A DNA stretch of 64,000 bases, taken from assembly GCA_025361705.1 (NCBI GenBank), contig JANYJW010000033.1:1-64000 (forward strand), given 5' to 3'. Below are positions 47,424 to 56,545 of this stretch, piece by piece. The DNA comes from Gemmatimonas sp. Its GTDB lineage: Bacteria > Gemmatimonadota > Gemmatimonadetes > Gemmatimonadales > Gemmatimonadaceae. The translations under genes and the position numbers were made by a program. The notes beneath the pieces are model-generated. The model saw only the letters and a program-made list of their open reading frames with translations. It had not been told where the DNA came from and made no database searches. Positions within the stretch are counted from its first letter, which is position 1, and each line of letters starts with the position of its first letter.

Positions 47424-48632
47424 ATGACCAGTCGACTCGTGCACGTGGCGGCCGCGTGGGCCGCGCTGTCGCTCGTCGCGGACCCGCGGCCCATGGCAGC
47501 GCAGACCCCCGGCGCGGCCACGCCGGCGCCGAGTGTGCATGGGGCGCCGCCGGGCGCTCTGCGCACGGTGCGTGGACGCGTGGTGCGCGGCGGCGCCGCG
47601 GTGGCCCGCCCGATGGCGGGAGCGTGGGTGGTGCTGCATCGCGTGGGCAGCGACCACGCCGCGCCGCTCGACTCCATGCGCACCGACGAGCATGGCGCGT
47701 ACGCGTTCAGCTACCGCACGTCAGGTGATCCACGTGCCGTGTACTTCGTGTCCAGCGCGTTTGGTGGCATCGCCTACTTCACCGCGCCGCTGCAGGCTGC
47801 CATGGTGCGCGGCGACGATGCCGAGCTGGTGGTGCACGACACCACCAGCGCGCCCGTGCCCATTCGCGTGCGGGCGCGACACATCGTGCTCTCGGCACCC
47901 GACGCGAAGGCGAGTCGGCGGGTGGTCGAAGTGTTCGAACTGTCCAACGATTCATCGGTCACGCGCGTGGCCGCCGGCGACACCGGCCTCGTGTGGCAGA
48001 GCGCGATGATCGACGGCGCGCGCAATGCTGCCGTGGGGAGCAGCGATTTCTCCGTGAACGCGGTGCGGTTCGTGGGAGGGCGCGTGCGGTTGGCGGCGCC
48101 CTTTGCGCCAGGGCTCAAGCAGTTCTCGTATGCGTACGAAGTGCCCGCAGGGACGGAGTACCGGCTGGCGGTCGCCGCGCCGGCCGATCTCGTCGAAGTG
48201 CTCATTGAGGACGGCTTGGGCCGCGCCGAAGGCGGAGGCATCATTGCTGCCGGGCCAACCACGGTGTCGGGTCGCACGTTCGTGCGCTTTCTTGGGCAGG
48301 ATGTGCCCGCCAACGCGGTGCTCACGCTGCACGCGCCCACGCAGGGGGCCGCGTCGGGCAATCAACTGCGCATGCTGGCGATCGTGGCAGCGCTGGGTGC
48401 CGTGCTGCTCGTCGGCCTTGCCCGCGTGATGATGCGCCGATCGCCCACGTCGCGGCGTGCCGCCGCACCCATGGACGCGGCCGCGTTGCGCGCACGTCTT
48501 GCCGCGCTCGACGAGGTGTTTGCGAACATCGACACGCCCACGCCCGTCCAGCGCGCCGATCACTACGAGGCGCGGGCGCGCCTGGCGCAGCAGATCACCG
48601 ATGCCGTTGCGCGCGAGCAGGGGCTGTCATAG
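47424..48632 (+). CDS. Exported single-pass membrane protein with carboxypeptidase-regulatory-like domain
   Basis: 402-residue protein of unknown role. Signal peptide (about 1-26), then a beta-sandwich (about 45-125: TVRGRVVRGGAAV, MRTDEHGAYAFSYR) like carboxypeptidase regulatory or CNA-B modules. A second beta-rich region (about 140-310) is followed by one TM helix (about 317-336, MLAIVAALGAVLLVGLARVM) and a helical, charged cytoplasmic tail (ALRARLAALDEVFANIDTPT). The layout suggests an envelope sensor or assembly factor. I do not recognise the family. The cobalamin riboswitch starts within about 20 bases of its stop. Confidence 0.6.
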   Translation: MTSRLVHVAAAWAALSLVADPRPMAAQTPGAATPAPSVHGAPPGALRTVRGRVVRGGAAVARPMAGAWVVLHRVGSDHAAPLDSMRTDEHGAYAFSYRTSGDPRAVYFVSSAFGGIAYFTAPLQAAMVRGDDAELVVHDTTSAPVPIRVRARHIVLSAPDAKASRRVVEVFELSNDSSVTRVAAGDTGLVWQSAMIDGARNAAVGSSDFSVNAVRFVGGRVRLAAPFAPGLKQFSYAYEVPAGTEYRLAVAAPADLVEVLIEDGLGRAEGGGIIAAGPTTVSGRTFVRFLGQDVPANAVLTLHAPTQGAASGNQLRMLAIVAALGAVLLVGLARVMMRRSPTSRRAAAPMDAAALRARLAALDEVFANIDTPTPVQRADHYEARARLAQQITDAVAREQGLS

Positions 48633-48653
48633 GTTCACCCGACAACAGATGGT

Positions 48654-48810
48654 CACAACGGACGCGGGTAACGGAAGCCGGTGAAAGACCGGCGCGGCCC
48701 CGCCACTGTAACGGGCGCAGTTCGCCCTGCTCATAGACCCACTGGCCGCGCGCGGCCGGGAAGGGGAGCGGGGGCCCGGAGCCAGGAGACGCCCCGCGTC
48801 CGTGCCACAG
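48654..48810 (+). ncRNA. Cobalamin riboswitch (aptamer)
   Basis: B12-sensing leader of the btu operon. Conserved core seen: GGTAACGGAAGCCGGTGAAAG (48667 on), CCCCGCCACTGTAACGG (48699-48715) and the B12 box GAGCCAGGAGACGCC (48779-48793). The closing stem pairs GGACGCGGG (48660-48668) with CCCGCGTCC (48793-48801). In this class cobalamin binding shuts down expression of the genes downstream, here uptake genes, as expected. The expression platform is the hairpin at 48870-48898. Confidence 0.93.
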
Positions 48811-48869
48811 CAGGTGCCTCGGGGGAGGCCACGTGGCGGCGCACGCGCAACGGGCGCGTTCGCCGTACT

Positions 48870-48898
48870 GGGCTCGTTCCCTTGGCGGGAGCGAGCCC
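48870..48898 (+). promoter_or_regulatory. btuF: Expression-platform hairpin sequestering the btuF ribosome binding site
   Basis: Stem GGGCTCGTTCCC / GGGAGCGAGCCC (12 bp, one G-T wobble) with loop TTGGC. The 3' arm contains GGGAG, the only Shine-Dalgarno candidate, 6-7 bases before ATG 48899. When formed it should block initiation, which makes translational control by the upstream riboswitch likely. There is no T-tract, so transcription termination is less likely. Confidence 0.65.
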
Positions 48899-49960
48899 AT
48901 GGTGTTTGCCGGTCATGCCACGCGAGTTGCCACACGCGCAACGCGCGCCACACGCGCCACACGCGCCACACGCGCCACACGCGCCGCACGCGCCGCACGC
49001 GCCGCAGGCGTCGCGGCCTGTTGCGCCGTCATGGGCGCCCTGGCGTGCAGCAGTCCCGCCCGTGATCTGCGCGGCCTGGGCGCGGGTGATGCGGCCGTCG
49101 CGCCGGGGGCGCCTGTCGCGAACATTGCACCGGGGCTAGGTGCAGCGGGCGACACAAGGGTGGATGACTTCGGCGATGCGCTGCAATTGTCAGCGCCCGC
49201 CCAGCGCATCGTCTCGCTGAACCCCGTCACCACCGAAGCGTTGTTTGCCATTGGTGCCGGCGCACGCGTCGTTGGCCGCACGCATTGGGACAACGCGCCG
49301 CACGCCGCGCTTGCCGTGGCCGACCTCGGCAACGGCATCCAACCCAATGTCGAGGCCGTGCTGGCCGTGCACCCGGACCTCGTGGTGCTCTACGCGGCGC
49401 AGTCCAACCGCGCCGCAGCCCGTGCGTTCCGTCGCGCTGGCGTGCAGACGCTCACGCTGCGTACCGATCACGTGGCGGATCTCGACCGTGTCCTGCGCGA
49501 TCTCGGGCGCGTCACGGACCGTTCGACCGAAGCGCAAGGAGTGGCCGACTCCGTGCGCCGCTCGCTCGCGGCCGTGCGCGCCATGCCATCGCACGGCACG
49601 CCACCGTCCGTCTTCTGGCACGTGTGGGACGAGCCCGTGATCACGAGCGGCGCGGGGAGCTACCTCGACGAACTTCTCACCCTCGCCAAGGCGCGCAATA
49701 CGTTTGGGGACCTCGCGCAGCCGTCGCCACAGGTGACGCTCGAGGCAATCGCGCAGCGCAATCCGGATTTCGTGCTCGCCGGCCCGCGCACCGCAGCGCG
49801 CCTGCGCACCGACACGCGCTGGCAGGTGGTGGACGCGGTGCGGCTCGGCCGCGTGCTCGTGTACGACACGATGCTGGTGGGGCGTCCGGGCGTGCGATTG
49901 GGTGAGGCCGCCCGATCGCTGCGCCTGTTGATTGACTCCGCCACGCGGGCGCGTCGATGA
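48899..49960 (+). CDS. btuF: Cobalamin ABC transporter substrate-binding lipoprotein BtuF
   Basis: Periplasmic binding protein (353 aa) for B12-type ligands. From about residue 95 it has the helical-backbone BtuF/FhuD fold: RIVSLNPVTTEALFAIGAG, GRTHWDN, NVEAVLAVHPDLVV and GSYLDELLTLAKARNTF. Lipobox ALAC with Cys50 gives membrane anchoring. The 49-residue pre-sequence is abnormal: residues 8-38 are an Arg-Ala-Thr array made by a 9-base minisatellite (48931-49011), before the hydrophobic core AAGVAACCAVMGALAC. ATG 48899 is chosen because its Shine-Dalgarno lies in the regulatory hairpin; an earlier in-frame ATG (48833) would be inside the leader. Confidence 0.88.
   Translation: MVFAGHATRVATRATRATRATRATRATRAARAARAAGVAACCAVMGALACSSPARDLRGLGAGDAAVAPGAPVANIAPGLGAAGDTRVDDFGDALQLSAPAQRIVSLNPVTTEALFAIGAGARVVGRTHWDNAPHAALAVADLGNGIQPNVEAVLAVHPDLVVLYAAQSNRAAARAFRRAGVQTLTLRTDHVADLDRVLRDLGRVTDRSTEAQGVADSVRRSLAAVRAMPSHGTPPSVFWHVWDEPVITSGAGSYLDELLTLAKARNTFGDLAQPSPQVTLEAIAQRNPDFVLAGPRTAARLRTDTRWQVVDAVRLGRVLVYDTMLVGRPGVRLGEAARSLRLLIDSATRARR
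48931..49011 (+). repeat. 9-bp minisatellite in the btuF signal-peptide region
   Basis: Nine tandem units in register: CACACGCGC, AACGCGCGC, four times CACACGCGC, twice CGCACGCGC, then CGCAGGCGT. As 9 is a multiple of 3 the repeat encodes (Ala-Thr-Arg)n then (Ala-Ala-Arg)n, lengthening the positively charged n-region of BtuF without changing the frame. A partial older unit (GCCACGCGAG) precedes it. Confidence 0.95.
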
Positions 49961-50931
49961 CGGCGGCGCGCTGGGGCCTGCTGCTGCTGGTGCTCGTGTG
50001 CGCCATCGCGGCGGGACTCGCACTCGGTCCTGTCGCCATCGGCGTTGGCGATGTGGCGCGCGCGCTCACGGGCATCGGGGACGCGCAAGTGGTAGCCATC
50101 GTGCGCGACCTGCGGCTCTCGCGCGTCGCTCTTGCCATCATCACGGGCGCCGGGCTTGGCATGAGCGGGGCCGCGCTGCAGGGGACGCTGCGCAATCCAC
50201 TGGCCGAACCGTACCTGCTGGGCGTTTCTGGTGGTGCGGCCGTTGGCGCCGTGCTCGCCGTGGTCGCCGGCCTCTCGATGGTGGTTGCGCTTCCCGTCGC
50301 TGCATTCGCCGGAGCCGCGGCGGCCGTCGTGCTTGTTCTGCTCATCGCGCGCGCCGCGAGCGGTCGTTCCGATCCACGCATCTTGCTCATGGCCGGCGTT
50401 GTCGTGGGCGCATTTGCCAACGCGGTCATCATGGTGCTGCTCGCGGGTGCCGGCGAGGGCACCGTGCGCAACGCGCTCTGGTGGATGATGGGCTCGGTTG
50501 CCGGCGCCGACTGGCCCACCTTATGCTGGCTCGCGGCGTATGCCGTGCTCGCCGGTGCCGCGCTGCTGACCGTCGCGCGTGACATCGACTTGCTGGCGCT
50601 TGGCGAAGACGCCGCCGCCGGACTTGGCGTGCCGGTGGCGATGGCAACACGACGCATCTTCCTGCTTTCCGCGCTGCTCGCGGCGGTGACGGTAGCGGGA
50701 GCAGGGCTCGTTGGATTCGTTGGCCTCGTGGTGCCGGCCATCGCGCGGGCGCTCGGTGCACGACGCTCGCGGCACGTTCTGGTTGCGTCCGCCATGCTCG
50801 GCGGCGCGCTCGTTGTGCTGGCTGACGTCGTGGCGCGCACGGTGCGGGCGCCGGCCGAGTTGCCGCTTGGGGCGGTGACCGCGCTGGTGGGCGTGCCGTT
50901 CTTCCTCCTGCGCCTGCGGAAGGTCTCGTGA
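49957..50931 (+). CDS. btuC: Cobalamin ABC transporter permease BtuC
   Basis: FecCD-family permease of 324 residues with about ten TM helices. Signature stretches: RLSRVALAIITGAGLGMSGAALQGTLRNPLAEP, split here as LRLSRVALAIITGAGLGMS and ALQGTLRNPLAEPYLLGVSG; GTVRNALWWMMGS; LGEDAAAGLGVPV (the coupling helix region) and GLVGFVGLVVPAIAR. ATG overlaps the btuF stop by four bases. Specificity for cobalamin is inferred from the riboswitch. Confidence 0.93.
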   Translation: MTAARWGLLLLVLVCAIAAGLALGPVAIGVGDVARALTGIGDAQVVAIVRDLRLSRVALAIITGAGLGMSGAALQGTLRNPLAEPYLLGVSGGAAVGAVLAVVAGLSMVVALPVAAFAGAAAAVVLVLLIARAASGRSDPRILLMAGVVVGAFANAVIMVLLAGAGEGTVRNALWWMMGSVAGADWPTLCWLAAYAVLAGAALLTVARDIDLLALGEDAAAGLGVPVAMATRRIFLLSALLAAVTVAGAGLVGFVGLVVPAIARALGARRSRHVLVASAMLGGALVVLADVVARTVRAPAELPLGAVTALVGVPFFLLRLRKVS

Positions 50932-51707
50932 TCACGGTCTCGCAGGCGGTGGTGCGATATCCCGGCGCGCGCGTGAACGCGCTCGACGGCGCGTCGTTCG
51001 AGGCGCCGCCGGGTTGCGTCACCGCGGTCGTCGGCCCCAACGGAAGCGGCAAGAGCACGATCGTGCGCGCCCTTATCGGACAGGTGCCGCTGGCCGGCGG
51101 ATCGGTGCGGGTGGGTGCACTGGACGTTGCCGTGGCCGACCGGCGCGTGCTGGCGCGCACGCTCGCGGTGGTGACCCAGCGTGAGGAGCCCGCATTTCCG
51201 CTGATCGTGCGCGAGTATGTGATGCTTGGCCGTTATCCGCATCACGGCGCGTGGAGCGCGCTCGGCCCGGCCGACGCCGAGGCCGCCGATGCCGCCGTGG
51301 CACTCGCTGGCGCCGAGTCGCTGGCGTGGCGTCGCACCGATGAGCTGTCGGGCGGCGAGTGGCAGCGCGTGCGACTCGCGCGTGCGCTGGCGCAGGGCGG
51401 GGAGGTGCTCGTCCTCGACGAGCCTGGCACCTTTCTCGACGTCGCGCACGAGATGGCGGTCTTCGAGCGGCTCGATACGCTGGCGCGCGAAGGGCGCACC
51501 ATCCTGCTCGTCAGCCACCAGCTCAACCTGGTGGCGCGGTTTGCGTCGCAGATCGTGCTGCTCCATCACGGCCGCGTCGCCGCGGCGGGCAGCCCATCCG
51601 ATGTCATGCGCGGCGACGTGCTCGAGTCCGTGTACGAGTGGCCACTCGTCGTGTCGCGCGATCCGGTAATTGGCGCGCCCGTGCTGGTGCCGCTGCGAAA
51701 ACGCTAG
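50928..51707 (+). CDS. btuD: Cobalamin ABC transporter ATP-binding protein BtuD
   Basis: ATPase of the importer, 259 aa. Walker A GPNGSGKST (about residue 35), Q-loop VVTQREEPAFP, signature LSGGEWQRVRLARAL, Walker B VLVLDEPGTFLD and H-loop VSHQLNL are all present. GTG 50928 overlaps the btuC stop (GTGA). An 83-base gap with repeats separates it from btuB. Confidence 0.95.
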   Translation: MITVSQAVVRYPGARVNALDGASFEAPPGCVTAVVGPNGSGKSTIVRALIGQVPLAGGSVRVGALDVAVADRRVLARTLAVVTQREEPAFPLIVREYVMLGRYPHHGAWSALGPADAEAADAAVALAGAESLAWRRTDELSGGEWQRVRLARALAQGGEVLVLDEPGTFLDVAHEMAVFERLDTLAREGRTILLVSHQLNLVARFASQIVLLHHGRVAAAGSPSDVMRGDVLESVYEWPLVVSRDPVIGAPVLVPLRKR

Positions 51708-51735
51708 CCGTTGGCGCGCGGCCGCCCGCGCCTGC

Positions 51736-51790
51736 TGTCAGGACTCTCATCTCCGCTGTCAGTAGTCCTTTTACCGTCCACCGTCTCTTC
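51736..51790 (+). repeat. Heptameric repeats upstream of btuB
   Basis: Units such as GTCAGGA/CTCTCAT/CTCCGCT/GTCAGTA and ACCGTCC/ACCGTCT run straight into the btuB ATG at 51791, leaving no recognisable Shine-Dalgarno. No second riboswitch is present here. Confidence 0.6.
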
Positions 51791-53731
51791 ATGCGCCGCC
51801 TCCTCCTGTCGCTCATCTGCCCCGCGGTCGCGTTCGCGCAGGCGCGCCCCGACTCCTCCTCGCGTCTCGCACCGCTGGTCATCACCGCCACACGCGTCGC
51901 TGTGCCGGTGGCCGCGCCGGCGTCGGTCACGGTCTTGTCCGGCGACTCGCTGCGCGCGCGCGGCATCACGCACCTGGCCGATGCGCTGCGCCTCGTGCCC
52001 GGCGCAACCATTGTGGCGTCCTCGTCGTTCGGTTCGCAGGCCTCGCTGTTCCTGCGTGGCGGCCAGGCCAACTTCGTGCGCGTGCTGCTCGACGGCGTGC
52101 CGCTCAACGAGCCGGGAGGCGCGATGGACCTTGGCGCGCTCACCCTCGACAACATCGACCGCGTGGAAGTGGTGCGCGGCCCGGCGAGTGTCCTCTACGG
52201 CGCCGATGCCGTCACGGGAGTCATTCAGCTGGTGTCGCGCGTGGCGGCGCCGTCGCGGCCAGCCGGCACCCTGTCGTTCGATGCCGGCAGTTACGGGCAG
52301 CGCGACGTCGCGCTCGCCGGCGCTGCGGCCACGGCGCACGTTGCGCTCAACGCGACGCTCAGTGAGCGGTCCGCCGAGGGCACGCTGCCGTTCAACAACG
52401 GCTACCACAATCGCGCCGCGGGGGCGTCGGCGCGGTTCGCTGACCGGCACACCGAGGCCGCGCTCTCTGCGCGCTGGCAGGCGGCCACGTATCACTATCC
52501 GACCGAGAGCGATGGCACCATTGGCGACCGCAACGCCGAGAACACCAGTCACCGGCTGACCCTCGCCTTCTCCGGGCGTCGCGTGCTGAGCGAGCGCGTG
52601 TCGGCCACGTGGGCGCTGGCCGCCGGCGCGCACAACCCGCGCAGCAACGACGGCCCCGACACGGCGGGCGACACGCTCGGCTACTACGGCTTCTTCTCGC
52701 GCGGCACCATCACGCGGCGTTCGGCCAGCGCACAGCTCACCGCACGCGCCGGTGCGACGCAGTTCATCACCGTGGGCGCCGACATGGCGCGCGACCACGA
52801 GCGATCGTCCACCCGGTCGCTCAGTGAGTACGGCGAGGAACGCGGGACGTTTGCCGCCTCACGCCGTGACCGGGCGCTCTACGTGCAGGCGCTCGGCACG
52901 GTGCAGTCGCGTGGCAGCTACCAGGTGGGGCTGCGCCTCGATGACAACAGTGCGTTCGGCATGTTCCGCACCGTGCGACTGGCCACCAGCTGGCAACTGG
53001 CGCCCGGCTGGCGCGTGCGCGCGGCCGTGGGTTCGGCGTTTCGCGCGCCCAGTTTCTTCGAGAACTTCGCCACCGGCTATGTGCGCGGAAATGCGGCACT
53101 CGTGCCGGAGCGATCGCTGAGCCGGGAGGCCGGCGTCGAGGCGACGCTGCGCGGAGTGTCCATGCGCATTGCGGCGTTTCAGCAGCGCTTTCACGATCTC
53201 ATCCAATACACGGCAGCCGCCGCGACGCCGACGGCGCCCAACTACCTCAACGTCGCGGCAGCACACGCAGACGGCATCGAGGCTGATGGGGAGACCACGC
53301 TGCCCGCCAGCGTGCGCACGCACCTGACCTACGCCTACACCCGTACGCGCGTGACCAATGCCGGCTTCGATACGGGCCTCGGCGCGACGTTCGTGCTCGG
53401 GCAACCGCTCATGCGGCGCCCCGCGCACACCGCGCGGTTCGAGTTGGCCCGGCGTGTTGGCGTCCGCGCCGACGTCATTGCCGGCGCCGCGTATTCCAGC
53501 CGCTCGGACGATCGCAACTTCGCGGCGTGGCCTGCCGTGCCTGTCGTGCTGCCAGCGCGCACGCTCGTCGACGTCGCGGCCACCATGCGCCTGTCTCGGC
53601 CCGGCACGCCGGTGCCGGTTCACGCGCGGTTCCGCGCCGACAACCTCACGAATGTTCGGTATCAGGCGATTTACGGCTTCCAGGCCCCGGGACGCTCGGT
53701 CCGCGTCGGCCTTACGCTCGGGGCGCCGTAA
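51791..53731 (+). CDS. btuB: TonB-dependent cobalamin receptor BtuB
   Basis: Outer-membrane 22-strand receptor (646 aa). Signal peptide (about 1-17, ending FAQA), TonB-box-like APLVITATR, plug domain with VTVLSGDSLRARGI, FLRGGQANFVRVLLDGVPLN and RVEVVRGPASVLYGADAVTGVIQ, then the barrel with FRAPSFFENFATGYVRGN and a final strand PGRSVRVGLTLGAP. Substrate is inferred from the upstream riboswitch-controlled btuFCD set. It is probably in the same transcript, since no terminator separates them. Confidence 0.9.
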   Translation: MRRLLLSLICPAVAFAQARPDSSSRLAPLVITATRVAVPVAAPASVTVLSGDSLRARGITHLADALRLVPGATIVASSSFGSQASLFLRGGQANFVRVLLDGVPLNEPGGAMDLGALTLDNIDRVEVVRGPASVLYGADAVTGVIQLVSRVAAPSRPAGTLSFDAGSYGQRDVALAGAAATAHVALNATLSERSAEGTLPFNNGYHNRAAGASARFADRHTEAALSARWQAATYHYPTESDGTIGDRNAENTSHRLTLAFSGRRVLSERVSATWALAAGAHNPRSNDGPDTAGDTLGYYGFFSRGTITRRSASAQLTARAGATQFITVGADMARDHERSSTRSLSEYGEERGTFAASRRDRALYVQALGTVQSRGSYQVGLRLDDNSAFGMFRTVRLATSWQLAPGWRVRAAVGSAFRAPSFFENFATGYVRGNAALVPERSLSREAGVEATLRGVSMRIAAFQQRFHDLIQYTAAAATPTAPNYLNVAAAHADGIEADGETTLPASVRTHLTYAYTRTRVTNAGFDTGLGATFVLGQPLMRRPAHTARFELARRVGVRADVIAGAAYSSRSDDRNFAAWPAVPVVLPARTLVDVAATMRLSRPGTPVPVHARFRADNLTNVRYQAIYGFQAPGRSVRVGLTLGAP

Positions 53732-53848
53732 GGCGATCGATGCGGGGGACGCCACGCCGCACGGGCGCAGGGCCAACGGTATCTTCCAGCGTTGGCCGCC
53801 GCATCGTCAGCGGCCATCGCGACGCGCTGTCGCCAGTCGTGATCCTCC

Positions 53849-53882
53849 ATCGCCGTCCTGAGTCCAAGCCCTCAATCTCCGT
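53849..53882 (+). repeat. CTGAGTCCA repeat upstream of recO
   Basis: ATCGCCGTCCTGAGTCCAAG at 53849-53868 followed by CCCTCAATC nearly matches the minus-strand end of the element at 22294-22322 (ATCGCCATCCTGAGTCCAGG). Two distant near-identical copies show a dispersed repeat. It ends 4-8 bases before the recO start. Confidence 0.7.
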
Positions 53883-53885
53883 CCG

Positions 53886-54647
53886 TTGACCCTCGTCACC
53901 ACCGACGCCCTGGTGCTTCACGCCTTCGACTACCGGGAGACGTCGCGCATCGTGCGCCTCATCACCCGGGAACTCGGCATCGTGTCGGCGATTGCACGGG
54001 GGGCGCGGCGTCCGCGCAACAAGTTCGGGGCGGCGCTCGATCTGTTTGCCAGCGGGCAGGTGCAGCTCTCTACGGCCGAAGGCCGCGACCTGCACGCACT
54101 CAACGGCTTCGAGGCCACCTGCTCGCGGCCGGAACTCGCCACCTCGCTCGACCGCTTTGCCGCTGCTGCGGTGTTTGCCGAACTGCTGTTGCGGTTTGCG
54201 CCGGAACAGGAAGACCCAGGTCTGCTCGACGTCGTCACCGATGCGCTCGATGCGCTCTGCAGCGCGCCGCCCGGCGCAGCGGGGCCGGTGGCGCTTGGCG
54301 GCGCCTGGTGCCTGATTGCCGAGTTGGGTTTTGCCCCCGCGCTCGAGGCATGCGCGTCGTGTCACGCCGTGCTCGATCCTGCGGCCGCGGTGACGTTCCA
54401 CCATCGTGCCGGAGGCGCGCTGTGCGCCGCGTGTGCCCGGCACGCGCCCGGAGCACGTACGCTGCCCCCCGAGGCGCGTGGCACGCTGCGTGGATGGCTG
54501 GGGCGGCATCCCGCGCCGGCGCTCGATGAACCCACGCTGCGCGCGCACCAGCGCCTGTTGCGCGAGTTCCTCGAGGAGCACCTCACCGATGGTGGGCGTC
54601 CGTTGCGTGCCCTGGTGGCGTGGGAACGTCACGAGGTCGACGCGTGA
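53886..54647 (+). CDS. recO: DNA repair protein RecO
   Basis: Recombination mediator (253 aa) acting with RecR to load RecA on SSB-coated DNA. N-terminal OB-fold: [23 protein letters not shown] and [18 protein letters not shown]-terminal helical domain with a four-Cys zinc site, CASC (about 155) and CAAC (about 178). TTG at 53886 is the probable start because the conserved chain begins at once after it; no ATG or GTG is available upstream without repeat sequence. Stop overlaps selB (GTGA). Confidence 0.93.
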   Translation: MTLVTTDALVLHAFDYRETSRIVRLITRELGIVSAIARGARRPRNKFGAALDLFASGQVQLSTAEGRDLHALNGFEATCSRPELATSLDRFAAAAVFAELLLRFAPEQEDPGLLDVVTDALDALCSAPPGAAGPVALGGAWCLIAELGFAPALEACASCHAVLDPAAAVTFHHRAGGALCAACARHAPGARTLPPEARGTLRGWLGRHPAPALDEPTLRAHQRLLREFLEEHLTDGGRPLRALVAWERHEVDA

Positions 54648-56545
54648 TCCTCGGCACCGCCGGCCACATCGACCACGGCAAGACGGCGCTCGTGCGCGCC
54701 CTCACCGGCGTCGACACCGACCGCCTGCCCGAGGAGAAGCGCCGAGGCATCACCATCGAGTTGGGCTTTGCGCCGCTTGCGCTCGAGGGCGTGGGCACGG
54801 TGGGCGTGGTTGACGTGCCCGGGCACGAGGCGTTTGTGCGCACGATGCTCGCGGGCGCGGCGGGCATCGACCTCGCCCTGCTCGTCGTTGCCGCCGACGA
54901 AGGCGTGATGCCGCAGACACGCGAGCACCTTGCCATCCTCGGCGCGCTGGGCATTCGCGGCGGCGTGGTGGCGCTCACCAAGAGCGACCTGGTGGACGAC
55001 GAGATGCGCGCACTTGCCGCTGAGGATGTGGCCTCGCTGCTCGTCGGCTCGCCGCTTGCGCACGCGCCCGTCATCGGGGTGTCGGCGCGAACTGGCGAGG
55101 GTCTGGATGCGCTGCGCCTCGCCCTTGCGTCGGCCGCCTTGTCGGTGCCCGCGCGAAATGCCGGCGACCTGTTCCGCATGCCCGTCGATCGCGTGTTCAC
55201 GGTGAAGGGCACGGGCACTGTGGCCACCGGCACGGTGTGGGGTGGCAGTGTGCGGCGCGACGAAACGCTGCAGGCGTTCCCCGGTGGCGCCCTGCTGCGC
55301 GTCCGAGGCGTGGAGGTTCATGGTCAGGCGGCGGATGCAGGGGGCGCAGGCCAGCGCGTCGCCATTGCCCTCGCTGGTGCCGAGCGTGACGAGCTCGCGC
55401 GCGGCGCAGTGCTGGTGGCCGCCGCCGACGCGTGGGCGCCGAGTGACCGGATGCGGGCCGACGTCGCACTCTTCGCCGACACCGACGTGGTGCTCACCGC
55501 GCGCACCCGTGTCCGCCTGCACCTCGGCACGGCGGATGTCGGCGCGCGCGTTGTGGCGCGCGGCGGGCCCGTGCGCCCGGGAGCCACCGTGGCGGTGCGG
55601 CTCGTGCTCGACCAGCCGCTCGTGGCGCGCGGCGGCGATCGCTTCGTGCTGCGCTCGGCGTCCCCGGTGGCGACCATCGGCGGGGGCGTGATCACCGATC
55701 CGCTGCCCCCGTTTCGCCGAGTGCCGCCGTTCGCCAGCGCCCTCGCGAGTGATGCCCAGCGACTGCGGTGGATGGTGGCTGAAGAGTCTGCGCGCGGACT
55801 CGAAGTGGCCGGCCTTGCGATGCGGCTTGGCATCCCCGCCAGTGCATGCCAATCTGCCGTCGGCCATCTGACGTCTGACATCACGCAAGTCGACGACCGC
55901 CTCGTCGAACAAAGCCGGTTGGCGTCCGCCATGTCGGCCCTGCTGGCGGCGGTCGATGCCGCGCATGCCCAACGCCCGCTCGACCGCGGCGTGCCGCTGC
56001 AGCCGCTGCGCGTGCGGCTTGGCGTGGGCCCCGAGGTGGCGGACTGGGTGGTGCGCGCCGCTGTGGAGCAGGGCGCCATCACCATGGCCGACGGGCTGGT
56101 GGCGCGTGCCGGGTGGGCGCCGCGGTTTTCCGCAGAAGATCTCGTGGCGCTTCCCGCCATCGAGGCGATGCTGGCCGCTGCTGGTCGCGAAGCGCCGACG
56201 GCCAGCGAGATTGCCGTGGTGGCCGGCCCGCGCACCCCGGCGCTGCTGCGCCTGCTCGAGCGCGAGGGGCGCGTGGTGCAGGTGGGAGAGCAGCGATTTC
56301 TCACAACTGGCGCCTGGCGGGAAGCGCTTCTCGCGTTGCGTACTCGCACCGTGGTCGACCGTACCTATGCGGCGGGCGAGTTTCGGGAAATATTCGGGGT
56401 GAGCCGCAAATTCTCCATCCCGCTCATCGAGGGCTGCGACCGGGTGGGTGTCTGCGCGCGGATCGGCGACGGCCGCCGGTTCTTCTGGGATCGTCTCAGC
56501 CTGGCCGTTGCCTCATTCCTTGACAGTTCGCCAGACCATCCATAG
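54644..56545 (+). CDS. selB: Selenocysteine-specific elongation factor
   Basis: GTPase (633 aa) delivering Sec-tRNA to UGA codons that precede a SECIS element. N-terminal EF-Tu-like part: [62 protein letters not shown]; domain II with [21 protein letters not shown]-terminal winged helices finish with [20 protein letters not shown], the typical SECIS-binding end. A stretch in the middle (about 403-415, [13 protein letters not shown]) is encoded by heptameric repeats. Starts at GTG 54644 over the recO stop. Its presence implies selA/selD/selC elsewhere. Confidence 0.94.
   Translation: MILGTAGHIDHGKTALVRALTGVDTDRLPEEKRRGITIELGFAPLALEGVGTVGVVDVPGHEAFVRTMLAGAAGIDLALLVVAADEGVMPQTREHLAILGALGIRGGVVALTKSDLVDDEMRALAAEDVASLLVGSPLAHAPVIGVSARTGEGLDALRLALASAALSVPARNAGDLFRMPVDRVFTVKGTGTVATGTVWGGSVRRDETLQAFPGGALLRVRGVEVHGQAADAGGAGQRVAIALAGAERDELARGAVLVAAADAWAPSDRMRADVALFADTDVVLTARTRVRLHLGTADVGARVVARGGPVRPGATVAVRLVLDQPLVARGGDRFVLRSASPVATIGGGVITDPLPPFRRVPPFASALASDAQRLRWMVAEESARGLEVAGLAMRLGIPASACQSAVGHLTSDITQVDDRLVEQSRLASAMSALLAAVDAAHAQRPLDRGVPLQPLRVRLGVGPEVADWVVRAAVEQGAITMADGLVARAGWAPRFSAEDLVALPAIEAMLAAAGREAPTASEIAVVAGPRTPALLRLLEREGRVVQVGEQRFLTTGAWREALLALRTRTVVDRTYAAGEFREIFGVSRKFSIPLIEGCDRVGVCARIGDGRRFFWDRLSLAVASFLDSSPDHP
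55852..55886 (+). repeat. Heptameric repeat inside selB
   Basis: Five units in perfect register: ATCTGCC/GTCGGCC/ATCTGAC/GTCTGAC/ATCACGC. Lies at the border between the GTPase-barrel part and the winged-helix part of SelB and is read through in frame. Confidence 0.8.

Noticed and set aside
48931-49011. CRISPR-like array
   Set aside because: Units are 9 bp and contiguous with no spacers, no cas genes nearby. The 14-bp block at 63587 is rejected as CRISPR for the same reason.
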